DNA of 64,000 nucleotides from Puniceicoccaceae bacterium (GTDB lineage Bacteria > Verrucomicrobiota > Verrucomicrobiia > Opitutales > Coraliomargaritaceae): positions 37,772 through 101,771 of the forward strand of contig PBYS01000121.1 in the NCBI GenBank assembly GCA_002729725.1. Reading direction: 5' to 3'. Numbering within the stretch: position 1 is the first letter of the stretch; each line of letters begins with the position of its first letter. This document shows positions 53,420 to 62,312 of this stretch, piece after piece. The position numbers and the translations under genes were made by a program. The notes below the pieces were generated by a model. The model ran no database searches. It saw only the letters and a list, made by a program, of their open reading frames with translations, and was not told where the DNA came from.

Positions 53420-55225
53420 CTAGAATAGCAATTTAGCAACCATCTCCATGCCCCGGTCCATATAGGACTCGTCGTCGACTTGCAGGTCGAAAGTCAGTTG
53501 CTGGTTCTGGTCCAAATGAACATTCACCAAGCGGGCTAAAGTGATGATTACACCAGGCGCCAATTGCTCTGTTTGCAATACTTCGAGTTCAAACTGCTCA
53601 TTGAGATGATCCTCCAGCAATTCCCCATTATTCTTAATAACCGTATGATTTGTGTACACAAATAGCACGTCATCGAAGGTACGTAATCGTTGATGCAGCT
53701 CTAAATACTGTGGTCGACGTAATACCAACTGAGGTAGCGTAGCGGACTCCTGCTCAATCAACGCAATCAAATGTCGATTTGTAACAAACAATATATTTTG
53801 ATCCGATCGTTCGCGCACACGCTCCCGTAACCATTGCGCCTCAGCCGGTGGCAATGCATGTTTTAAAAAATCTGTACGCGCACATAATGGCCGCGTATAA
53901 AAAATAAAATAACTAGCCACTATTATCAGTAAAACAGGTCCTAATTTCGGCCAATGAAGTAAGCCCGCTAGCTTAACAACAAGTAACACTTGAAAAAGCA
54001 GATAGGGAAGCACTAGCCGCGTCGCCACAATGTCATCCAAAGCCCCCCAATGATAGCCCATCAAAATAAGAAAGTTGAGAGCCCCGACTAATAAGATGGC
54101 AACTCCAGCCATCGACTGGAGGCCAAACTCTTGATATAAACGCCGCCAATAAAACAAGAATAGCACAACAGCAACCACACTTAGAATGGACAGTAGGATA
54201 CTGTTTGGCGTTGTATCCTGCGTACTGAAAAAATAATTAAATGCATGCAATAGATTCTCGAAACCGTTGGATATCGAAAAAGCGGCCGCCGCGTTCGTAT
54301 CTGCAAGCTGCCACAGGTCCTCGTGAAAGGCTCGCTGCAACAAGGCGACAGGCAGCATAAATAAGGGAGCTAAAATCAAAGTCTTGGTCACAATAATACG
54401 CCGATCTCTCCACCAACCAAGGGCCACGATAAGCCCCACCGCAGTTACATAAAGTGCAGACTCGTAACGTGTCTGCGCCAGCAGAACCCCAGCCCCAATC
54501 AATAGATTGAGCGATTGAGGTGAAGGCTTATCAATATATAACCGCGATGCAATCATCACAACGAGTAACATCACCAAATTAAGCTGATCAAAACCACCTC
54601 CCGTTGCTACCATAGACAATATAGGAGCGGTTAAAAAAAGCGCCATCGCGAAGAAGCCACCATACCGAGGCCACAACCAGACACCAGCGATGTAGAGCAA
54701 GCCCATGAAAACCGGGGTCAAAATCGCATTTAACACGATCCCCTGGTTGGAACGATATCCAGTCAAATCATGCAATAGGCTGACCAAAAAGGGATAGAAG
54801 TATGGGCGCTTATCTACATAACCGCCCAGCAACTGAAAATCCCCATCAATGTTATAGGCCTTACTAACAGTTAATACCTCTTTCTCTAAATGCATCTGCA
54901 AGGCCGTGGCAGCCAAAACCGGCTCATCCATCAAAATCTTGAAACGCATCGGCTGCATTCCCAGTAACAACCAAGAAGAAAGAAGAATCCCCAAGAGACC
55001 GTATTTGTGTCGCCGAATAGATGCCAGTAAAGCGCTTGCTGAGCCAGTAAACTGCCGCTGACACGCCAACAGAAAACAGATGAAAGTAATCAGCATCCAC
55101 CAATAGCCTGCATGCTTTAGCAATTGAACCGCGGATGAATTATCAAAACAAACAAAGCCCAATAATACGGAAACAACGCAGGATAGCAAAAATAGCGAGA
55201 AGCCTACAATCAGTGAACCAGACAT
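53420..55225 (-). CDS. GT-C-like integral membrane glycosyltransferase, first of a tandem pair
   Basis: This is a 601-residue paralogue of the following gene: ten or more membrane helices, an acidic motif in FKILMDEPVLAATALQMHLE, and YVDKRPYFYPFLVSLLHDLTGY in a loop. The C-terminal portion (about residues 450-601) is soluble and mixed alpha/beta. The VDKRPxxYPFLVxxxHDLxG block shared by both proteins marks a common origin and probably contributes to substrate binding. ATG 55225 lies 18 bases downstream of the terminator that closes the pilin gene. A donor of polyprenyl-phosphate sugar type is inferred; the acceptor is unknown, with the neighbouring pilin as one candidate. Confidence 0.72.
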   Translation of the reverse strand: MSGSLIVGFSLFLLSCVVSVLLGFVCFDNSSAVQLLKHAGYWWMLITFICFLLACQRQFTGSASALLASIRRHKYGLLGILLSSWLLLGMQPMRFKILMDEPVLAATALQMHLEKEVLTVSKAYNIDGDFQLLGGYVDKRPYFYPFLVSLLHDLTGYRSNQGIVLNAILTPVFMGLLYIAGVWLWPRYGGFFAMALFLTAPILSMVATGGGFDQLNLVMLLVVMIASRLYIDKPSPQSLNLLIGAGVLLAQTRYESALYVTAVGLIVALGWWRDRRIIVTKTLILAPLFMLPVALLQRAFHEDLWQLADTNAAAAFSISNGFENLLHAFNYFFSTQDTTPNSILLSILSVVAVVLFLFYWRRLYQEFGLQSMAGVAILLVGALNFLILMGYHWGALDDIVATRLVLPYLLFQVLLVVKLAGLLHWPKLGPVLLIIVASYFIFYTRPLCARTDFLKHALPPAEAQWLRERVRERSDQNILFVTNRHLIALIEQESATLPQLVLRRPQYLELHQRLRTFDDVLFVYTNHTVIKNNGELLEDHLNEQFELEVLQTEQLAPGVIITLARLVNVHLDQNQQLTFDLQVDDESYMDRGMEMVAKLLF

Positions 55226-55242
55226 GTATATATATAAAAAAA

Positions 55243-55270
55243 GGTTGCCTCCCAATACTGAGAGGCAACC
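55243..55270 (-). terminator. Rho-independent terminator after the pilin gene
   Basis: On the minus strand GGTTGCCTC pairs with GAGGCAACC across a 10-base loop (55243-55270) and is followed by seven to eight T residues (55235-55242). It lies between the pilin stop (55304) and the first glycosyltransferase, so pilin can be made at a higher level than the genes behind it. Confidence 0.92.
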
Positions 55271-55303
55271 TGATAAATACGAGAATTGATTTAAACGAAT
55301 CGC

Positions 55304-55663
55304 TTAGAAATCAACTGACAAAATCCCTGTGTTGCTAACCGCAGTTGGAACATCTGTTGCCTGAATGTCTGTGCCAGTTGTGATAGATGTTGAGTAAGAC
55401 TCAGAAGCTACAGAGCTAAATGCTTTAACGTAGCTACCATCACCCACAAGCTTATCACTGGCAATAGTCTCAACACCATACTCCAAGAAATACTGGTCAG
55501 CAGCGGATGCCAATTGACGCAAGTTGTTGAGAATTGCTTTTTCCTGAGATGTAGCGCGAACCTTTTGGAAGGCTGGGATCGCCATTGCAGCGAGAAGACC
55601 GATGATAACGACTACGATCATGATTTCGACGAGAGTGAAACCTTTTTTGCTTTGTGTGTTCAT
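55304..55663 (-). CDS. Type IV pilin-like protein (prepilin N-terminal methylation motif)
   Basis: This 119-residue pilin-like protein has a short leader MNTQSKKG, the cleavage/methylation motif GFTLVEIMIVVVIIGLLAAM and a hydrophobic alpha-1 helix; a prepilin peptidase would cut after Gly8. The soluble part, rich in Ser, Thr, Ala and Val (residues about 60-119), lacks the cysteine pair of many pilins. It could be a major type IV pilin or a type II secretion pseudopilin; the own terminator and the AAGGAA ribosome-binding site 9 bases before ATG favour strong expression. No assembly ATPase or secretin gene is in the window. Confidence 0.87.
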   Translation of the reverse strand: MNTQSKKGFTLVEIMIVVVIIGLLAAMAIPAFQKVRATSQEKAILNNLRQLASAADQYFLEYGVETIASDKLVGDGSYVKAFSSVASESYSTSITTGTDIQATDVPTAVSNTGILSVDF

Positions 55664-55780
55664 AATGATATTCCTTGTTTTTATTTAGTATGATGTAATA
55701 TATACGCCTGAAGAAATCCCCCCAGACATACACAAACAATGACATTGGTACGAATAAACCAAGTAAAATAATGCCACCAA

Positions 55781-55806
55781 CAGGTTTTAACAAAGTTTTT
55801 AACCTG
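55781..55806. repeat. Inverted repeat between the pilin and PIN/TRAM genes
   Basis: CAGGTT and AACCTG form the ends of a 26-base interrupted inverted repeat (inner AAC/GTT also pairs), in the 164-base gap between the PIN/TRAM stop and the pilin start. No T-run follows on the minus strand, so this is either a weak terminator or a regulator site for the pilin promoter; the sequence does not decide. Confidence 0.35.
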
Positions 55807-55827
55807 ATATCTCCGCAAAAAGCCGAA

Positions 55828-56856
55828 TCAAGGTCGACTGGTAGCAACATCTGGATAATGCGTCGCGAATACCATCTTCCCGCCAGAGGAAGGCACTACT
55901 GAATCGACCTCCACGCGTATCTCGCGCCCGATCCACTTACGGCCATTATTGACCACTAGCATTGAACCATCTGGCAAATATCCAATCGCTTGGCCGGAAT
56001 CTTTGCCGGCCCGAATGAGTTCGACATTCAAACGCGTGCCCACAGAAACCTCTTGATTCAACGACTTCACCAATGAAGTGATATTTAACCACTCAATTCC
56101 ATGAAACTCAGCTAGTTTTGCCAAATTGTAATCCGTAGTCAGTAATTTCGCCTTCATTGACTCCGCCAAGTAAACGAGCTTCGAGTCCACCACATCGCGC
56201 CCTGGCACATCACTCTCGTGAATACGCAAATCGATGTGTTTCATTTTCCGAATACGATTCAGCACATCCAGCCCTTTACGCCCCTTCTCCTTACGAGAGC
56301 TATCAGACGAATCAGCGACCGCTTGCAACTCGTCGAGCACAAATCTAGGCACAATCATCGCATAGCCGAACCAACGGCTCTCACAAATCGCAGCAATCCG
56401 CCCATCAATCAAAGCACTGGTATCCACAACAACGACAGATGTCTCCACATTTTGCGCACTGAAACGAACATAGGGGATGACCAGATTAAATTCGTCCCGC
56501 CCACGTAACGCCACCACCGTGGCCAGATACATCGAGATAATATAAAGCGACAAACGAGAAAGAAAGAGCGTCTCAGCCAAGTCAGGATCTCCTTCCAGCG
56601 GCTCAAAAAGCGGTGAACTTGAAATTAAATAAGCGATCAGACCACCGATCGCGAGTCCGAAAGTAATGGCCGAAAGCCCACGTAACGAAAAGCCCTCAAG
56701 CAACACATCCGTCAGAATGACTAAGGCAGCCACGCTCATACCTACAAATACAACGAATAAAATGTCCCAATCATCAATTACGTAGCTAAGCAGCAAACAG
56801 CCCAGCAAGCTAACTAGCAAAAAGAAGACTCTAACTATTAAGATCGTTTTATTCAT
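55828..56856 (-). CDS. PIN/TRAM-domain membrane protein (YacL-like)
   Basis: This 342-residue protein (from ATG 56856) has four N-terminal membrane helices (residues about 5-120), a PIN nuclease domain with the metal-binding acidic residues in VVVVDTSALIDGRIAAIC, FVLDELQAVADSSD, GRDVVDSKLVYLAESMKAK and LLTTDYNLAKLAEF, and a C-terminal TRAM RNA-binding domain (GSMLVVNNGRKWIGREIRVE). Homologues in firmicutes and cyanobacteria are called YacL; an RNase role is inferred from the PIN residues. A 50-residue membrane protein is encoded 8 bases upstream and probably co-translated. Confidence 0.87.
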   Translation of the reverse strand: MNKTILIVRVFFLLVSLLGCLLLSYVIDDWDILFVVFVGMSVAALVILTDVLLEGFSLRGLSAITFGLAIGGLIAYLISSSPLFEPLEGDPDLAETLFLSRLSLYIISMYLATVVALRGRDEFNLVIPYVRFSAQNVETSVVVVDTSALIDGRIAAICESRWFGYAMIVPRFVLDELQAVADSSDSSRKEKGRKGLDVLNRIRKMKHIDLRIHESDVPGRDVVDSKLVYLAESMKAKLLTTDYNLAKLAEFHGIEWLNITSLVKSLNQEVSVGTRLNVELIRAGKDSGQAIGYLPDGSMLVVNNGRKWIGREIRVEVDSVVPSSGGKMVFATHYPDVATSRP

Positions 56857-56864
56857 ATCACAAA

Positions 56865-57017
56865 CTAGGAGCCATCCAAACTGATGCCCCCTGTCAGCCA
56901 AAGCAGCAAAAAAGGCAGTAAGATCATAACCGCCATTGCGATATAAATAAAGCGCACCGCTCGTCGCGCCTGAGGTGGCAAGTCATGGTGTCTTGGGGCT
57001 GGATCGTTCGATTCCAT
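56865..57017 (-). CDS. Small single-span membrane protein upstream of the PIN/TRAM gene
   Basis: A 50-codon open frame starts MESNDPAPRHHDLPPQARRA, followed by one strongly hydrophobic helix (VRFIYIAMAVMILLPFLLLW) and a short tail. Positively charged residues before the helix suggest an inside N-terminus. The stop lies 8 bases before the ATG of the PIN/TRAM gene, an operon-like spacing, which supports it being real. No strong ribosome-binding site is seen. I do not recognise a family. Confidence 0.5.
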   Translation of the reverse strand: MESNDPAPRHHDLPPQARRAVRFIYIAMAVMILLPFLLLWLTGGISLDGS

Positions 57018-57079
57018 CAAATATAGACAAGAGATCTAGCTCCGCTTAGCAATGAGAAGTTTACACTATCTTTCAGGTT

Positions 57080-58834
57080 TTAATCTACCTTTACAACAAT
57101 ACGAAAGCCCGTCAGGCGATTACGCTCTCCTCGTGGCGCCTCACGAATGGGCACACTAAAGATAGACTCCAAGCGATCTTGCGCATGCCCCCCAATATGG
57201 CGGGCATCTTCCGTATCAAAGCGGTCAATCGATTCGAGCCACTCACTAACATTGCCCAAAAGATCATAAAAGCCACTGGCAAAGGCGTCTTTAGCACCGA
57301 CAGCTTGCGGCACCCCCTCTGCATCCGAAACACTCCAAACAAGCTCCTCCAAGACTAAATAGCGCAGCGGCCCCAAGGCCTGACGAAACTCGTTCTCTGT
57401 CGGCAGGCGAACAGACTGCCCCAGGATCCAAGTCAGTCGTTCACAAAAATTCTTAGCTTCCACCCAACTTACAGAATCAACTGGCCGCACATCTCCCTTA
57501 TTACGACTCGGATTCGTGCCCATGATCAAAGAATACAAAGCCTGCGGGACCTCCGTGCGTAACATGCGCCAGCCCTCAATCTCAGGAATCGGCAACAATG
57601 CGTCGTAAATGCGGTCTTGGATAAAACCTAAGTCATTTTGCACCAAATTCAGATAGCGAACCTTTAGCTGTAAATCTTCGTCATTGAGCGAGCTACGAGG
57701 GTAGGCCTCCTCCATCTGTTTGATATCACGGCGCAGCGCCACAATCACCTCTGCCGCTTCGTAGGTACGGCGTTCCGCAAGTAATGCCTGCATCAAGTCA
57801 TGATTCCGCTCAATCGCGAGACCGAGCTCAAAGCTTTCTGCCGTCTGACTCTTACGCTGGTATTCCGAAACGCGCTCCGAAGATGCATACGGGCTATCAC
57901 GATACGCTTCATTCAACTGTCGCTGCAAGCGAGACGCCTCCAAATAAAGTGCGGCCGCTTCCAAATTCTCATTCGCCGCACGTCGCTCATCCGCCAACTG
58001 CACAACTCGCTGCACTTCCACGTAACTCTGTCCTGACCGAATCCCGACCAACTTCACGCGCAAACGCTCTAATCGAGCTACGCTGGACTGATTGGTGCCG
58101 CGGTATTCACGGTTCAACTGATCCTGCAGTGCCATCGCCTGCTGCAATCGCTCCTCGGCAGGCTCCCACTCTCTGGCCTCAATAAAGGCATCTGCCCCCT
58201 CCTCGAGCACGATGCTTCGCTCCAGCAGAGGAACCGCCATCAAATAGCGCGCCTGTCGCTCTAGGCGTGTGGCACGTCCCACATCGTAGGCAGCGCTCTG
58301 CGGAAAACTCTCATTTACTTGCCGCTGCTTCTGATACGCTTCACGAAATTTGCTACGCGCACTCTCGTATTCCTCCTGCTCGACTAGAGCTTCCGCCTCC
58401 CGCTCGAGATCTAAACTCTCCAAGCGCAAAGGCTCAGCCGCCAAATTCTGATAGCGTTCTCTCAAATTAACCACTCGTTTCTGTGCCTCGGAGTCCACGC
58501 CTGAAATCAGCGATAAATACGACTCCTGTTTCTCCAGCGCTCCCTTCAGCAATAAGATGTCGTCGGCTGCTGGATCGCGCAGAGCCAGCACATCCTCAAA
58601 CTGCGACTCCAACGCAAGGCTCTCTTCCTGCAAAGCCTTCACCGACTCAGACACTTCCGTGCTGTAATCTAGATTACGATAATCAACATCCTTAGGCCCG
58701 AGTTGGCTCAAAAACCAAAAACCACCTAAAACCGCGAGTGCGAGCACGACGATTAACAGCCCGAAAACGAACTTTTTAATGCCATTCGATTGATGAGGAA
58801 GGTGTCGCTTAGAAGACTTCTTAAATTTTGCCAT
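57080..58834 (-). CDS. Membrane-anchored coiled-coil protein with C-terminal SUMF1-like domain
   Basis: This 584-residue protein has a Lys-rich N-terminus, one membrane helix (residues about 21-46, FVFGLLIVVLALAVLGGFWF), a long helical TPR- or coiled-coil-like region with repeated Arg/Gln/Glu-rich helices (about 60-410, such as YLMAVPLLERSIVLEEGADA), and a SUMF1/EgtB-type domain (about 430-584) marked by MGTNPSRNKGDVRPVDSVSW, LPTENEFRQALG, SGFYDLLGNVSEWLESI and RLTGFRIVVKVD. The active-site cysteines of true formylglycine-generating enzymes are not visible, so it is probably a binding domain. The role is unknown; the gene stands between the PIN/TRAM pair and tyrA. Confidence 0.75.
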   Translation of the reverse strand: MAKFKKSSKRHLPHQSNGIKKFVFGLLIVVLALAVLGGFWFLSQLGPKDVDYRNLDYSTEVSESVKALQEESLALESQFEDVLALRDPAADDILLLKGALEKQESYLSLISGVDSEAQKRVVNLRERYQNLAAEPLRLESLDLEREAEALVEQEEYESARSKFREAYQKQRQVNESFPQSAAYDVGRATRLERQARYLMAVPLLERSIVLEEGADAFIEAREWEPAEERLQQAMALQDQLNREYRGTNQSSVARLERLRVKLVGIRSGQSYVEVQRVVQLADERRAANENLEAAALYLEASRLQRQLNEAYRDSPYASSERVSEYQRKSQTAESFELGLAIERNHDLMQALLAERRTYEAAEVIVALRRDIKQMEEAYPRSSLNDEDLQLKVRYLNLVQNDLGFIQDRIYDALLPIPEIEGWRMLRTEVPQALYSLIMGTNPSRNKGDVRPVDSVSWVEAKNFCERLTWILGQSVRLPTENEFRQALGPLRYLVLEELVWSVSDAEGVPQAVGAKDAFASGFYDLLGNVSEWLESIDRFDTEDARHIGGHAQDRLESIFSVPIREAPRGERNRLTGFRIVVKVD

Positions 58835-58965
58835 AAGTAAATTGGGGCTGGCGCTGTAAAAATTGCCTGCCTTAAATGACTCGCAGCTACCGACGCCGCA
58901 AGGCTAAAGGCACAGAGACGCACTCTTGATCATCCAGCTGCAGCATTATTTTGTCATCTTCATCC

Positions 58966-59793
58966 ATGTTTCAACAAATTACCATACTTGGACCTGGCCT
59001 TTTGGGCGCATCCCTTGCACTGGCACTTAAAGAGCGTGGGCTCTGCCAGCGCATACATGCATGGTCCCGTCGAGCTGAAACGCGCGCTCAAGCACTCGAC
59101 ACACAGTGGTGCGACGCTGTATTTGAACAAGCCGAACTGGCTTGTGCGGAGAGTGAACTGGTCGTCATTTGCACCCCCGTTGAAACCATCGTGCCTCTAC
59201 TAGAACAAATCGCGCCTGCGCTCCCACCGAACTGCCTCGTGACCGACGTAGGCAGCACCAAAAGTCTGATTTGCCGCGAGGCCCGCGCCACCGAGGTTAA
59301 TTTCATCGGCTCCCACCCGATGGCGGGCTCGGAACGCACCGGTATGGCACACGCCCGCGCTGACCTCTTTGAAGGCGCCGCCTGCATCCTGACCCCAGTC
59401 GACCCCGTCTCAGACAGCACAGGCCTGCAACAACTCTGGCAAGCCATTGGCATGCAAATCACCATTTGCAGCCCAGAACAACACGACGAAATCGTAGCCC
59501 ACATTAGCCATCTGCCCCACCTGCTCGCCTCCAGCCTCTGCAGCTACCTAGCGGGAAAAGATCCCGACTGGAAGCAACTAGCTGGCGGAGGCCTACGAGA
59601 CAGCACACGTGTGGCCGCGGGCGATCCCACCTTGTGGAAACAAATCCTCGAACAAAACCGTGAAGAAGTCCTACGCGCCATCGATGGCTTCGAAAACGAA
59701 CTCCACTCCCTCAAAGCGGCCCTACTCAACCAAGACAGCCCTGCCCTCATCAAACAATTAGAACGCGGCAAACAATACCGCGATCAACTCTAG
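58966..59793 (+). CDS. tyrA: Prephenate dehydrogenase
   Basis: TyrA oxidises prephenate (or arogenate) to a tyrosine precursor with NAD(P)+. The 275-residue protein from ATG 58966 has the Rossmann motif ITILGPGLLGASLALALKER, VVICTPVETIVPLLEQIA, VTDVGSTKSLICREA, FIGSHPMAGSERTGMAHARA, and the helical C-terminal ISHLPHLLASSLCSYL. It carries neither a chorismate mutase nor an ACT domain. A TTG five codons upstream is possible but less likely. aroA follows after 65 bases on the same strand, giving an aromatic pathway pair. Confidence 0.92.
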   Translation: MFQQITILGPGLLGASLALALKERGLCQRIHAWSRRAETRAQALDTQWCDAVFEQAELACAESELVVICTPVETIVPLLEQIAPALPPNCLVTDVGSTKSLICREARATEVNFIGSHPMAGSERTGMAHARADLFEGAACILTPVDPVSDSTGLQQLWQAIGMQITICSPEQHDEIVAHISHLPHLLASSLCSYLAGKDPDWKQLAGGGLRDSTRVAAGDPTLWKQILEQNREEVLRAIDGFENELHSLKAALLNQDSPALIKQLERGKQYRDQL

Positions 59794-59858
59794 CTCATCG
59801 CCCCGAACTTGGCACACAAGCTTATCACCGCGCATCTTATATTCCGCAGCTCAACGAC

Positions 59859-61220
59859 ATGTCCGACCCACTACCAATCCAGCCTTTCACACAAGCCGTC
59901 GATTCCAGCATTGAGCTGCCCGGCTCCAAGAGCATCACCAACCGTGCACTGATCCTCGCCGCACTGGCAAAGGGCACCACCCGCCTCGAAGGCGCACTGT
60001 TCAGCCGCGATACCCGTATCATGCTGGCCGCGCTGGAGACACTCGGCTTCCAAGTCAGCGCCGACGAAGCGGCTCACACCATTACCGTACGCGGCGAAGG
60101 TGGCTCCATCCCCGTCAAAGAAGCGGAGCTCCACATTGGTAACGCTGGCACGGCGGCACGCTTCCTCACTGCCTTTCTCGCACTCGCCGAAGGCGGCAGC
60201 TACCAGCTCGACGGCGACCCGGCCATGCGCGAGCGCCCCATGGCGGGCCTGCTCGACGCACTGGTCGCGCTCGACGCTGCAGAATTTGAATTTCACGGTG
60301 AAGCGGGCCATTTCCCTTTCACCCTCAAAGCCAAGGGCTATCACGGTGGCTCGGTCGAGGTCGACGCCAGCAGCAGCAGTCAAATCCTATCCGCACTGCT
60401 CCTCTCCGCCCCCGCTGGAAGCGCCCCCACCACGCTCAGCTGCCCGGACGTGCGCCCCTTCTACGTCGCGATCACACTCAAACTACGCGAAGCCTTCGGC
60501 GCACAAGCTCTCGAAGCCGACGATGCCGGCAGCTACACCCTGGAGCCGACTCAATACAGCAGCCCCCACAGCTACGCCATCGAGCCCGATCTCTCCGCAG
60601 CCAGCTACTTTCTCGCACTCACCCTGATCCAAGGCGGCACGCTCAAAATCCCCAAGGTCGGCAACGATCCACTGCAAGGCGATGCCCACTTCGTAGACGT
60701 GCTCAGTCATCACGGCTTGCGCGTGGATGCCGAGAACAATGAATGGACCGTCGCCTGCGCCAATCCGCGCGACATCCAACGCGGCCACCGCGAGATCGAC
60801 TTCAACACCATCTCCGACACCTTTCTGACCTACGCGGCGATCGCCCCCCTACTCGGCGGCTCCGTGCGCATCTGCGGCATCGGGCACACCCGCCTGCAAG
60901 AGACCGATCGCATCGCCGGCATGGCTGCGGAGCTCTCCAAGCTGGGGCAACTCGTCAAAGAAGAGCCCGAGGCCCTCACCGTATCGATTAAGCCCAACGA
61001 ACTACGCGCCCGCGCACTCAAGGCCCGCAACGAGGGCAAACTGCTGACCATAGACACCTACGAGGATCACCGCTTCGCCATGAGTTTCGGCATCCTCGGC
61101 AGTTTCGACCTGCTCGAAGACGGCCAGCCCTGGCTGGCGATCAACGATCCCGCCTGCTGCGGTAAAACCTTCCCCGATTTCTTCGAAGCCCTGGAGACGA
61201 TGCGTGCAGCCAGCAGTTAA
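59859..61220 (+). CDS. aroA: 3-phosphoshikimate 1-carboxyvinyltransferase (EPSP synthase)
   Basis: AroA joins shikimate 3-phosphate and phosphoenolpyruvate in the shikimate pathway. The 453-residue protein has LPGSKSITNRALILAALAKG (residues about 20-39), IGNAGTAARFLTAFLALAEG, DGDPAMRERPMAGLLDAL, SSSSQILSALLLSAP, and LQETDRIAGMAAELSKLG. EPSP synthases of class I have LGNAGTAMR and class II NSGTAxR; NAGTAARFL fits the general family. Length is near normal (about 430-450). tyrA is upstream, and a TonB pseudogene faces it across a terminator. Confidence 0.94.
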   Translation: MSDPLPIQPFTQAVDSSIELPGSKSITNRALILAALAKGTTRLEGALFSRDTRIMLAALETLGFQVSADEAAHTITVRGEGGSIPVKEAELHIGNAGTAARFLTAFLALAEGGSYQLDGDPAMRERPMAGLLDALVALDAAEFEFHGEAGHFPFTLKAKGYHGGSVEVDASSSSQILSALLLSAPAGSAPTTLSCPDVRPFYVAITLKLREAFGAQALEADDAGSYTLEPTQYSSPHSYAIEPDLSAASYFLALTLIQGGTLKIPKVGNDPLQGDAHFVDVLSHHGLRVDAENNEWTVACANPRDIQRGHREIDFNTISDTFLTYAAIAPLLGGSVRICGIGHTRLQETDRIAGMAAELSKLGQLVKEEPEALTVSIKPNELRARALKARNEGKLLTIDTYEDHRFAMSFGILGSFDLLEDGQPWLAINDPACCGKTFPDFFEALETMRAASS

Positions 61221-61300
61221 ACGAACAATCTAGAGCAGCCATTCGCCATCAATGCCTATCCTCACAGAGCATAGAACCGCTGATGCTCTTACACAAAAAA

Positions 61301-61343
61301 GCGACCACCCTCTGCTTCGCTTCGCGGGCAGAGAGATGGTCGC
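61301..61343 (-). terminator. Terminator at the end of the TonB receptor remnant
   Basis: On the minus strand a long imperfect stem (GCGACCATCT... with ...GGTGGTCGC, inner CTCTGC/GCAGAG) is followed by six T residues at 61295-61300. It ends transcription of the receptor gene that once lay upstream. The plus-strand read-through is followed by TTGTTTAATTT, which may also help stop aroA. Confidence 0.85.
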
Positions 61344-61373
61344 TTGTTTAATTTCAGTTATAGACTATATCGC

Positions 61374-61927
61374 TTAGAACTTGTAGGCGACAGAGAGACG
61401 GATATCACGTCCGATGTCGTCTTGAGTTGTGGGCGAGCTATTATACAAGGTCAGGTGATCCTTATAGTCTCGGTCAAACAGGTTGTTGATCGAAAGGGTG
61501 ATGCTCACGTGCTCCGTGGGGCTCCACTCACCGAAAATATCACTGGTGGCGTAAGTATCGAATTCATAACCACCAATCGTCCCCATTCCTTCGACTAAAC
61601 GAGTTCTCCAGCCAAGGCTAACATCCGCATTCTCGAAAGCATAATCCAACTCAAATACCCAAGTGCGACCCGATGCACTGGCATAGGAGCTGTAAATAAC
61701 TGTGTCACCATCACTATAATTGACGACATCTTCAATTTTCTGGTCAAAAACTTCGACCCCAAAGGAGAAATTATTGGCTTCATAATGAAAGCCCAATTCA
61801 TAGTTAGTCGCGACCTCTTTTTCAACCTGATCACCCGTGTCAGCCCAAGAAGAGAAATAAGCCTCAGAGACGCCCAAACCACGCTCTACCCGAGATGCGT
61901 TTGCATACAATTTCAGCTTCCACTTGC
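61374..61927 (-). pseudogene. C-terminal fragment of a TonB-dependent receptor
   Basis: The last 180 or so residues of an outer-membrane receptor barrel: strands such as VATNYELGFHYEANNFSFGV, GRTWVFELDYAFENADVSLG, HVSITLSINNLFDRDYKDHL and the terminal DIRLSVAYKF with the aromatic final residue of outer-membrane proteins. Its frame continues upstream as KLYANASRVERGLGV and is then lost: the preceding plug-domain fragment is in another frame. The missing part would be most of the barrel (several hundred residues). It is the remains of an internally deleted gene. Confidence 0.85.
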
Positions 61928-62312
61928 ACGACCTTCAACAACATCGGATCGATGAACACTCGGCTCTGGTGGTGATACACTTCACCCGCTTGTGTTGCAC
62001 CATCAATCGAAACATTGAGCAACGAATCGTTGATACCCCGAACATAAACTTTCTGAGCCACTGGTAGCCCACCGCCACCGACGGACACCTGAGGGTTCGA
62101 TTTAAAAATCTCGTTGAGACTCGTGGCAGTGGATCGCTCAAGTTCCTCACCTGTGATCGTGTCGACACTGCTCTCACGCTCGTCGCCATAGATATACACG
62201 GCATCCAATTGCAGTAACTCTGCAGAATTATTATTTTGGGCCAACTCTGTCTCCTCAGCAGAGGCGGGGACCGCTGCTGCAAGGAATAGAGCCGCGAAGG
62301 CAGACTCAACAA
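61864..62312 (-). pseudogene. N-terminal plug fragment of the same TonB-dependent receptor
   Basis: This frame encodes a signal-peptide-like stretch (SAFAALFLAAAVPASAEE), then a plug domain: AVYIYGDERESSVDTITGEE, TATSLNEIFKSNPQVSVGGG, AQKVYVRGINDSLLNVSIDG and DPMLLKVVQVEAE. After QVEA, where receptors continue into the barrel, the sequence jumps out of frame to the last barrel segment (overlapping 61374-61927) and ends in a short nonsense tail. No in-frame ATG precedes the signal-like part; the only start codon is a TTG at 62244 after it. The upstream edge abuts the stop of the NYN remnant. Non-functional. Confidence 0.85.

Noticed and set aside
55664..55827. Sigma-54 promoter for the pilin gene
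   Set aside because: GGCATTATTTTACTT on the minus strand has GG but no GC 10 bases downstream; the -12 element is missing.
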